Positions 42,813 to 52,300 of a DNA stretch of 64,000 nucleotides are shown here, in pieces (positions within the stretch are counted from its first letter, which is position 1; each line of letters begins with the position of its first letter). The DNA comes from Chloroflexota bacterium. GTDB taxonomy: Bacteria > Chloroflexota > Anaerolineae > Anaerolineales > Villigracilaceae. The notes below the pieces were generated by a model, which was not told the DNA's origin, ran no database searches, and saw nothing but the letters and a program-made list of their open reading frames with translations. The position numbers and the translations under genes were made by a program. The stretch spans positions 1-64,000 of the forward strand of contig JACRLB010000009.1 of the NCBI GenBank assembly GCA_016235445.1. The letters are read 5' to 3'.

Positions 42813-44690
42813 GTGAATAGTAGAAAGTTACAGTATGCAGACCGCGTTGCCTTGCAACAGGCAGACCAGGCGATTCGCAAGGATGTGTTCCGCGCGCTGG
42901 TGGAGGTCATTACCAATTGCAATGACAGTTATTCACGTCTCGAGCAGGCGGGTTGGTCGGTGGGCGGCGAGATCATCATCGATGTGCAACGAAAGCACAA
43001 GAATTCCACCATCCGCGTGCGGGACCATGCCGAGGGTATGACCGATATCCGCATGGATAAAGTCGTTGGCACGTATGGCGAAGCGACCAGCGGGTTGAAG
43101 GAAGATAAACACGTCCGCGGGATGTGGGGGCGCGGACTCAAAGATTCCATCTTCGGGCTGGGGCATGGATATGTGCGTTCGTTCAAGGGCGGTAATTTTT
43201 ACACCTGCTCCCTGCTGATCAAAAAGGGCATTCCCACCTTTGACCTCGATGAACCCGTGCGGGCCACAGTTCCACTGCGCCAACAGTATGAAGTGCCTGA
43301 AGGCAATGGGACGATTCTTGAAATCCATGTCTCACGCGATGATGTGAAAGTGCCGCAGTTCGATAACTTCCGCAACTATTTGCAAAGGCATTTCGAACTG
43401 CGTCCGATCATGAGCAACCCGCGGCGCAAGATCATTTTGCGGGATTTTGCTCCAGATGGGAAACTGCGTCAGGAACACCAACTCAGCTATAAGTCACCGC
43501 GAGGCGAAAAAGTCCTCAGCGAGAGAATCAAAGTGGAGGGCTATCCTGCCACAGTGAGGCTGGATGTCTTTCGGTCGGGAATCCAACTTTCCACCCGCAG
43601 TGAAGAAGGCGACTATGCCGATGGCGGTTTGCTGGTCATCAGCAAGGCGACGGTGGTTTCGTTGACCATGCTCAAATTTGAAAGCGACCCATACGCGGCG
43701 TATTTTTACGGCTCGATGCAATGCGATTATCTGCACGATCTTTTGAAGAATGACGAACCTGTGCTCACCGCAACGCGTGACGGAATCAATTGGACGCATC
43801 CATTTGCGAAGGCGTTGAAGCTGGCGGTGGAAAGTAAACTTGAGCCGCTGATCGAAGCCGAACGCAAACATGCCGTGCATGATGAACAAACCAAGCTCGA
43901 TAAACAACTGCGTCACAAGATCGAACATGCCCTGCATGAGTTGAACACGATTGCGTTAAGTGAGTTGACTGAAAGAAGAGAAGACGGCTCGCAAAAAATT
44001 ATCGAACTGCCGCCTTCTGGAATTGGATTTTTCCCCGAACGCGCCTACGTGCAAACAGGCCAGCATCTCAATTTATTACTGCGCGTGGATGTGATGGAAA
44101 AAGCGCGGGTGGGCGCAACGGTCACGGTGATTTCGAACAACCCTGAAATTATTGTCCTCACGCCGCAGGTTGTGATTCAGCCGCACAAGAATGATCCCAC
44201 AGTTGGCGAAGCGCGCATTCGTGTGGAAGGCAGGCAGGTCGGCGGCGAGGGCATGGTGACGGCGTACATCGGCAGACTGCGCGCCGAGGCCATGGTGCAG
44301 GTGCATTCCAAAAAGGAAGTTCTGGTTGCGCCGCCCACGCGAAGCAGTAACGCGCTCTTTACCGATATTCGTTTTGATGACAGAACCGATTCGCGCCAGC
44401 GCGTTTATTTTGACCGCGTCAACTCGAGCATTGTCATCGCAACGGGTGCGCCTTCGGTAAAAATTTATCTGGATGAAAACAACCGCCTCGACACAACCGC
44501 ACATGGTCAGGTGCTGTTGGCAGAGTTGGTCACTGAAGCAGTCTGCCGCGAGATCGCGCGCAACGGCGTGGAGCGCGGCAAGTTCCTCGTGCTCGAAGGC
44601 TCCGAGGCAGATGCGATCCAGAATCATTTCATCCGTTTGCAGAATCGGTACGCGCATCTGATCCATCAATACATTGTAGTACCGACTTAA
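42813..44690 (+). CDS. stand-alone GHKL (Hsp90/MORC-like) ATPase
   Basis: A 625-residue protein with an N-terminal GHKL ATP-binding domain: N-box FRALVEVITNCNDSYSRLE, G1 box IRVRDHAEGMT, and the G2-like GMWGRGLKDSIFGLGHGYV, close to the pattern of MORC, MutL and Hsp90 rather than histidine kinases (no HisKA). A transducer-like region follows (200-330), then an Ig-like beta domain (about 410-510; VTVISNNPEIIVLTPQVVI) and a C-terminal alpha/beta domain. Bacterial MORC-like ATPases are linked with DNA modification or defence, but there is no direct evidence here. The GTG start is supported by GGAAAGG; the stop codon lies inside a palindromic repeat. Confidence 0.82.
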   Translation: MNSRKLQYADRVALQQADQAIRKDVFRALVEVITNCNDSYSRLEQAGWSVGGEIIIDVQRKHKNSTIRVRDHAEGMTDIRMDKVVGTYGEATSGLKEDKHVRGMWGRGLKDSIFGLGHGYVRSFKGGNFYTCSLLIKKGIPTFDLDEPVRATVPLRQQYEVPEGNGTILEIHVSRDDVKVPQFDNFRNYLQRHFELRPIMSNPRRKIILRDFAPDGKLRQEHQLSYKSPRGEKVLSERIKVEGYPATVRLDVFRSGIQLSTRSEEGDYADGGLLVISKATVVSLTMLKFESDPYAAYFYGSMQCDYLHDLLKNDEPVLTATRDGINWTHPFAKALKLAVESKLEPLIEAERKHAVHDEQTKLDKQLRHKIEHALHELNTIALSELTERREDGSQKIIELPPSGIGFFPERAYVQTGQHLNLLLRVDVMEKARVGATVTVISNNPEIIVLTPQVVIQPHKNDPTVGEARIRVEGRQVGGEGMVTAYIGRLRAEAMVQVHSKKEVLVAPPTRSSNALFTDIRFDDRTDSRQRVYFDRVNSSIVIATGAPSVKIYLDENNRLDTTAHGQVLLAELVTEAVCREIARNGVERGKFLVLEGSEADAIQNHFIRLQNRYAHLIHQYIVVPT

Positions 44691-44701
44691 GTCGGTACTA
44701 C
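44676..44701. repeat. 26-bp perfect palindrome (ACTTAAGT core)
   Basis: GTAGTACCGACTT and its exact complement. It spans the last five codons (VVPT and stop) of the GHKL gene; the stop TAA is the centre of the palindrome. It separates two convergent genes and may act as a terminator for both. Confidence 0.9.
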
Positions 44702-44702
44702 T

Positions 44703-45137
44703 TTACTTCACCGTCAGCCACACGCCGAGCATCACCACGCCGAGGCCGATCATGCGCGGGATGTCCATGACGCGTTGGGTGACGCCCAGCCAACCGAAAT
44801 GATCCAGCAGAGAGCCTACCAAAAGCTGGCCCGCCAGGAGGGTGATCAACGCGCCTGCGATGCCGATGCGGGGGATCATGTAGCTCATCGAAGAGATGAC
44901 GATGAGACCGAATGCGCCTGCTCCCAACGTATACCACGGGACGCTTCGCCACTGTCCGAGCCTGTTGCCAAAAACTATGAGCGGAATCAACACTGCCAGC
45001 GCTCCCCCCACGTGGACGATGAATATACTTTCCATCATCCCCATGCGCTGGCTGATGGCGCTTGCCATGGGGCTTTGCAATCCGACGGCCATCCCTCCAA
45101 CGAGACCAACCAAAATAATAAAAGTGAGAGGCTGCAT
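44703..45137 (-). CDS. DUF606/YdcZ-family DMT transporter
   Basis: A 144-residue membrane protein of four segments, the half-size member of the drug/metabolite transporter superfamily (FIILVGLVGGMAVGLQSPMASAISQRMG; ITLLAGQLLVGSLLDHFGWLG). Such proteins work as dimers; substrates are unknown. AAAGGAAAACAC precedes the ATG at 45137, so the frame's extension to 45194, which runs through a repeat, is rejected. Confidence 0.85.
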   Translation of the reverse strand: MQPLTFIILVGLVGGMAVGLQSPMASAISQRMGMMESIFIVHVGGALAVLIPLIVFGNRLGQWRSVPWYTLGAGAFGLIVISSMSYMIPRIGIAGALITLLAGQLLVGSLLDHFGWLGVTQRVMDIPRMIGLGVVMLGVWLTVK

Positions 45138-45165
45138 GTGTTTTCCTTTGGCTTGAGATGATATT

Positions 45166-45222
45166 CTGGAGTCGGGCAGTTCACTGCCTGACATCTTCCA
45201 TCAGCGAGCTGATGGACTCCAG
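45166..45222. repeat. three-way-junction repeat
   Basis: Outer arms CTGGAGTC (45166-45173) and GACTCCAG (45215-45222) enclose two smaller hairpins (CGGGCAG...CTGCCTG and CCATCAG...CTGATGG). It lies between two same-direction genes and could fold as a cloverleaf-like RNA; it is not a tRNA. Confidence 0.75.
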
Positions 45223-45225
45223 AGT

Positions 45226-45891
45226 TTAATGGAACTGCGCAATGACTCCCGCGATCAGGGCGATCTGGCCGAGGTGATAGGCGGTGATGTTGTAAATCCG
45301 TCCGTGCTGGATGGGGGCGACGAATTTATTCCAGGCGAGGATGATATCGGAGAGGTAGAAGAGGAAGGCGCCAATGCTGACGAGAGCGGCGGCGTTGGCG
45401 TTCCATGAAATGTCTGTGAGCTTGATCATGGCAGAGAGGAGCATGAGTGAGATCACGGCGCTGTAGAGAATGATCGGGCGGCGCAAATGCCCTCGTCCGG
45501 TGGCAGGCAAACGGTCCAGAATGCGGCGGATGATGCGCAAGCCGCCGAGTCCGATCATCACGGCGAAGACGATCCCGAAGAAATTGATCTCTGGGATGGG
45601 GATGTTGAATCCGACGATGTAGGCGATGTGCGCCAGCAAAAATGCGACCAGCCCCGCAAGGAACATGCGGTCAGGTGAGATCATCAGGAATATGTCGCCG
45701 ATCAGCGAAAAAAGTATCCCCGCCGCAAACCAAAGCAGTGGGCCATCCAGCCCGGCGGATGTGAACAGCCAGAGGAAGAGGGCAACCATCACCCCAGGCT
45801 TGGCGATGACTTCGAGTTTGAACCAGTTTTTATACACAGCCAGCGCTTGAAGCGCGGCAAGGATGAATGCGGCAGTTAGAAAGAGTGTCAT
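45226..45891 (-). CDS. YhhN/TMEM86-family protein (lysoplasmalogenase-like)
   Basis: A 221-residue protein with about eight membrane segments, matching the YhhN family (KPGVMVALFLWLF; GILFSLIGDIFLMI; GLVAFLLAHIAYIVGF). Animal and some bacterial members cleave the vinyl-ether bond of lysoplasmalogens; the conserved Asp in GDIFLM is kept. GGGAGACCCC precedes the ATG. The gene ends 3 bases before the three-way-junction repeat. Confidence 0.85.
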   Translation of the reverse strand: MTLFLTAAFILAALQALAVYKNWFKLEVIAKPGVMVALFLWLFTSAGLDGPLLWFAAGILFSLIGDIFLMISPDRMFLAGLVAFLLAHIAYIVGFNIPIPEINFFGIVFAVMIGLGGLRIIRRILDRLPATGRGHLRRPIILYSAVISLMLLSAMIKLTDISWNANAAALVSIGAFLFYLSDIILAWNKFVAPIQHGRIYNITAYHLGQIALIAGVIAQFH

Positions 45892-46350
45892 GGGGTCTCC
45901 CGCTTTTTATCGTACCATATTCGTGAGGCGGCGGTTGCTTGTTATACTACCCACGGTCACAAATTGCGCTTTTGCGCAATGGGGATTCGGCGGGCTTAAG
46001 CCCTGCCTCAGTTCGTTGAAGTCCGCTAAAGCGGACTAGCCCGAAGGGCTTCCATGTACTGAGCAGGGGATTTATCCCCGCGGGTGTGGAATATTTTTTC
46101 GGCGCTCCGCGTGGCGCAAGTCTCTGATTTGCCTCGCAAGTCAGAGACTTGCGTCACATTTCTATCTTGCGGTACTGCTCCGCTCACAGCGTGGAGTATG
46201 ATGGATGGGGGGCGGCAGGCAGGGGCGTGGAAGGAGGCGCGGGGATTACATCCATGAAAACTGTGTTTTGGGTAGGGGAATCCCCAATGGAAATTACATC
46301 CTTATCATGTGAAAATTGTATGGTTCTCACAGGTTGCATGGAGTTTACAT
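45892..46350. other. gene-free repeat-rich gap
   Basis: 459 bases with no coding character: palindromes TTGCGCTTTTGCGCAA (near 45965), GTCCGCTAAAGCGGAC (46022-46037), GGGGATTTATCCCC, and CGCAAGTCAGAGACTTGCG (46135-46153). The last part, with GGAG at 46341, is the leader of the giant kinase gene. Confidence 0.75.
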
Positions 46351-49300
46351 ATGACTGCTAAAATGACGAAAATTCAACTGGAAGCGGAATTGAAAAAGGC
46401 GAAAAAGCGCATCGCCATGCTGGAAGGCAGGCCTGCGGCGGGCGCTGTTGACCAGAGCGAAAGACGTTTCGAGGCGTTGATCGAAAACAGCAGGGAAGCG
46501 GAAGAGGCGCAGAAAAAGACTGAAATTTATTACCACTCATTATTCGAACAAACCCACGATGCCGTCTTCATTCTGGATTTGGAGGGACATCACCTGAAAG
46601 CAAACCAGCGCGCCGCCGATATGCTGGGGTACGAGCCGGGGGAATTGAAGGGGCTTTCTGTGGCAGATACTTCGGCAGAGCAGGAGCAAAGCAAGCAGGT
46701 GGTTACGCGGCTGTTGCAGGGCGAACACATCCCATCCTATGAGCGTATCTTCCGCAGAAAAGATGGGAGCCACATCCCCGTCGAGATCAATGTTGAATTG
46801 ATAAAGGATCACAATGGCAGTCCGCTGTATATTCAGAGCGTAACGCGCGATATTACAGAAAGAAAGGAAGCGGATCAGCAACTGGCGGAAAGCGAGGCGC
46901 GCTTCCGTGCATTGATCGCAAACACGGGCGACCTGATCCTCGTGATAGATGCGGATGGCAGGGTTACATTTGCCAGCCCATCCTGTGAGCGGATTTTTGG
47001 GTACAAGCCTGAGGAAACCGTAGGGAGGAATTTCCTCGACTGGGTGCATCCTGACGACCTGGCGGAAACCATCGAGGCCTTTCAGAGCCGCGTACTGCAT
47101 TCCGGGATGGCCTTGCAACAAATCGCCGTGCGCGGGCTTCACAAGGATGGTTCCTGGCGGTATGTGGAAGCGCTGGGCACCAGCCTGTTGGACGACCCGT
47201 CCATCAAGGGCATTGTTTTAAATATTCGCGATATGACGGAGCAGAAACGCATCGAGTTGGAAAAGGAAGCGCTATATGAGATCATGCAGGGCATGGCATT
47301 CTCAAAAAACCTGACCGAGTTCCTCGGTCTTGTCCATTACTCCATTGGCCGTGTCATTCAGGCGAAGAACATCTTCGTCAGCTTGTACGACCCCTCCACT
47401 GAAATATTCGAGGATGTGTATTTTGTGGATGAATGCGACGAGTCGATGGGGCCGTCGAAACGCGAGAAAACGCTCACAGCCTATATTTTCCGCACGGGCA
47501 ACCCACTGCTGGTTACCAATGAAAAATTCGAAGAAATGGCGGCGGCGGGAGAGGTGGAACTTGTCGGGGCCGATTCGCAATCCTGGGTTGGGGTTCCGTT
47601 GAAAACAGCGGGAAAGACCATCGGTGTGATGGTGATACAGGATTACGAGACGCCAGACCTGTATTCTGAAAAAGACCTGGCCTTCCTCGCTTCCATCTCA
47701 GGGCAGGTTGCCTCTGCAGTGGAGCGGAAACAAGCTGAGGAAAGATTGCGCGAAAGCGAGGAAAAATACCGCCTTCTGATCGAAAACGCAAGCGAAGCGC
47801 TTTATGTCACTCAAAACGGCAAGATCGTATTTGCCAACCCCATGTTCGAAAAAATATCCCAGACCCCCGCCTCCGAATTGATCGGCATGAATATCCTGGA
47901 TTTTATCCCCTCCCAGAAAGAACGCATGGGCGCCATTCGCAGGCAGAAACTTCTGTTGGGTGGGAAAATCGAAAAAACGCAAAACGAGTATCAAGTAAGG
48001 CTTCGCTCCGGGGAGGAATTGTGGATCAATGTCAGCGAAGTGAGAACGATCTGGAAAGGGGCTTCAGCGGCGCTCACCTTTGCAACAGATATAACCAGCC
48101 ACAAAGCCGCCGAGGAAAAACTGCGCGAAAGCGAAGCCAGCCTGAACCGCGCCCAGGCCGTAGCCCACACCGGCAGTTGGAAAATGGATATTAAAAATGA
48201 CATTGTCACCTGGTCAGCGGAAACCTACCGCATCTTTGGCGTAACGCCAGGAACGCCGCTCACCTATGAATCTTTCCTGGCATACATCCACCCCGATGAC
48301 CAGGACTCTGTGGATCGTTCCTGGCAGGCCGCTTTACAAGGCGCGCCGTATGATGTCGAGCATCGCATTGTCGTGGAGCAAAAGGTAAAGTGGGTGCGCG
48401 AGCGCGCCGAACTGGAAGCGGACGCTGACGGCAGTATCCTGCGCGCTATCGGGACAACCCAAGACATTACGGAGCGCAAGCAGGCAGAGGAAACATTACA
48501 CCGCCGCGAATCCATTCTTGAAGCGGTGGGCTTTGCCGCGGAGCAGTTCCTCTCCATACCCGATTGGAATGAACCGATTAGCAATGTGCTTGAGCGCCTG
48601 GGGCATGTCACTCAGGCAAGCCGCATCTACATCTTCGAGAACCACACGGCCCCAGATGGCACACTCATGACGAGTCAGCGTCATGAGTGGTGCGCGCCGG
48701 GGATTCCTGCTCAGATTGACAACCCTGACTTGCAGAATTTTCGTTTCACTGAATACGGGTTTCAACGCTGGGTAGAAGTGTTGGGACAGAACCAGGTCAT
48801 TCAAGGCCATGTGCGCGAGTTTCCATCCGATGAACAGGCGGCGCTTTCCTCGCAGAGGATTCGATCCGTCATGGTGGTTCCCATCTTCATTGGCAGTAAG
48901 TGGTGGGGCTTCATCGGATATGACGAATGCGTGACGGAACGTGAATGGCATCCCATCGAAGTCGAAGCTTTGCGCGCGGCCGCAAACATTATGGGCGCAA
49001 CCATTCAGCGCAAACGGGTGGAGGATGAATTACGCGATACGAAGAATTTTGTAACCACCCTGTTGGACCTGGCCCCCATATCCATCTACGTTACTTCGCT
49101 CGACAACACCTTCCGCTTGATAAACCATCAGTGGGAAGAGGATACGCAAATCCAGCGGGATGATGCAATCGGTCATTCGATTTTTGAATTATTCCCTGCC
49201 GAAGTGGCGCAGAAGTTCCAGGCGCAAAACCAACTGGTTGCAAAAAGCGGCGCATCCCTCGCGCTCGAGGAATGGGTGGAGACGCCCAACGGCCCGCGTT

Positions 49301-52300
49301 GTTACTACACTCTCAAATTTCCGCTTCAAGACGCCAACGGGCTTGTAGAATCGATCGGCGGCATTTCACTGGATATTACCGAGCGCAAACAGGCGGATGA
49401 AAAAATAAGCGAGAGCGAACGGCGTTATCGCAGTTTGTTCGAAGGTTCTCCCATTCCACTTTGGGAGGAGGATTTTTCACAGGTTAAAAAATATCTGGAT
49501 TCTTTGAAGCAGGCAGGCGTTACAGATTTCCGCTCCTACTTTATCGAGCGGCCTGAAGAGATACGCAAATTAAATGCAATGATCGAGGTTCTGGATGTAA
49601 ACCAGGCTACCTTGACAATGTACCAGGCAAAAGACAGGGAATCCCTTTTCGTTGGCATACAAGAACCCAGCCTGGGCGAACTCGATCATAACCATGAGGA
49701 TTTTATTGCCATCGCGGAGGGGAGGACCGCCAACGGTTGGGATGGAGCGGATAAAACGATGACCGGCGAGCCGCTTGAAATCAGCCTGAGCTGGTCTGTT
49801 GTTCCGGGCTACGAAAACGATTACTCAAAGGTCATCATCACAACGTATGACATCACCGAACGCAAACTGGCAAACGACAAGATCATGGAAAACGAAGAAC
49901 GCTATCGTAGTTTGTTCGAGGATTCTCCCATCTCGTTGTGGGAGGAGGATTTCTCGGCGGTGAAACAAAAGATGGATGCAATTCGGCGCGGGGGAATTTC
50001 GGATTTCGAGGCGTATTTTTCCGAACACCCGCAAGCGGCCATGGAATTGGCTTCCCTCGTGAAAATTGTGGATGTGAACAAGGCTTCGGTAAAACTATTC
50101 AAGGCGGGGGAAAAAGCCAAACTCCTGTCTAACCTGGGCGAGCTGATCACGATCCCAGCCCAGCAGTTTACACATGAATTGATTCAGATTTCGAAAGGGC
50201 TTACCCGTTTTGAGCGCGAGGCAGTCAATAAAACCCTGGCCGGCGAGGAGATACATGTCCACCTCACCTGGTCTGTGGCGCCGGGGCATGAAGCGGATTT
50301 CTCCAAGGTGATCATCTCGATTGTGGACATCACCGAAAGCAAACAGGCCGGGGCCGAGATTCGGCGCCAGCTCTCGGAATTGGAAACGCTGTATGAAAGC
50401 GGCCTTGCCATCAGCCGCCTGCTCACTCCCAAAGAAATCGCCCAAAAGGTGATCGAGATTCTGGACCGCAAGATGAACTGGCATCACATTGCCATTCGCC
50501 AATACCTGCCGGAAGCCAATAGCGTGAAACTGATCGGGTTCCACCGGCCAGATATCAGCGAGGCGGAGGCGGAGGAAGTCATCAAAAAAATGAATGCGGC
50601 GATTGCCAATCCTGCCCAGGGGTTGAGCGGCTGGGTAACCCTGCATGGCAGGCCCATGCGCGTGGGCAATGTAAAAGCCGATGAAAGGTATATGGATGTA
50701 TTTTCGGAAATCTTCTCCGGGTTGTATGTGCCGCTGAAGATCGGCGACCGGGTGATCGGCTCCATTTCAGTGGAGAGTGAAATCGAAGATGCCTTCACTG
50801 AAATGGATGAACGCCTGCTGGTGACGCTGGCCGGGCAGGCCGCGATTGCGATTGAAAATGCGAACCTGTTTTTGATGGCGCAAAAGGAGATCGTGGACAG
50901 GGAGCAGGCGGAAACCGCGCTTCAAAAACGGACCGAGGAACTGATCCTGCTGAACGATCAACTGGAGCAACGGGTGAGGGAACGCACCGCCGAGATCGAA
51001 GTGACCCGCACAAGGCTGGAGCTTGCCACCGACGCGGCCGGGCTGGGCATTTGGGAATGGGATGTTCCGAGCGGCCATTTGATCTGGGATGCGCAGATGC
51101 ACCGCATTTACGGGGTTTCCCCGGAATCGTTCGATGGCAGGATAGAGACGCAGGTACAGCTCATCCACCCGGAAGATCAGGTGATTCTGCTGGGGGTGGC
51201 GCAGGCAATTTTGGAGAACCAGGAAACCAATTTCAAGATCGAGCACCGCATTCTCCACAATCACGGCGATACGCACACTCTCTTTGAGCAGGGCGTGGCG
51301 GTGTTCGGCCCACAGGGAACGCTGGAACGAATCATCGGAATCGTAAACGATATTACCCGGCAAAAACAGGCCGAGCAGGATTTGCGCGAAAGTGAAGCCT
51401 ATTCACACCTGTTGTTCGATGCCGCGCCGGACCCTGTCTCGGTGGCGACGATGGATGGGATCATGCTGGAAGTGAACAGGCACTTCGAGCAACAGCACCA
51501 CATACAGCGCGAAGATGTTCGCGACAGGCATATTTCAGAATTGAACATTTTCCCTGCCGATCAATTGGAAAAAGCCAGAGATTACATTGCGGCCATCGCC
51601 GAGGGGCTGGAGATTGCCCCGGTGGAGTTGGATTTTTACAACCCCGGCGGAGGCCTGCACACCCTTGAAATGCACTCCTACCCCATCGAGGCGAAAGGCA
51701 GGCAGTTGATTCTAAGCACCAGCCGCGATATTACCATCCATAAAAAAGCCGAGGAATCCCTGCGGCTTGCCAACGCCGAGATGGAACGCGCCCTGCGCAT
51801 GAAAGATGAATTCCTCGCCAACATGAGCCACGAACTGAGAACGCCGCTCAACGCCATTCTGGGCATGTCCGAAAGCCTCGAAGAGCAGATCGCGGGTTCG
51901 CTCAACGAAAAACAACTCAAATACATCCGCACCATTCGCGAAAGCGGGAAACACCTGCTGGAACTGATCAACGACATCCTCGACCTTTCCAAGATCGAAG
52001 CGGGGCGCATGGAATTGAACATTTCACAACTTTCGGTGGCCGCGCTTTGCGAGGCCAGCCTGCGCATGGTCAAGGAACAGGCGCAAAAGAAAGGCCTGCC
52101 CATCTCCCTGAAGATAGACCCCGAAGTGAAAGTAATCATGGGAGACGAGCGCCGCCTCAAACAATCGCTGGTGAACTTATTAAGCAACGCGGTCAAATTC
52201 ACGCCAAACAACAAATCGGTGGGCGTGGAGGTAAAGGGAAATGTCCGCAATCAAACCGTCACCTTCACAGTATGGGATGAAGGCATTGGCATGGCCCCCG

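Noticed and set aside
45166-45222. Cloverleaf-like fold as a tRNA gene
   Set aside because: It is too short and lacks T-loop and anticodon-arm consensus.
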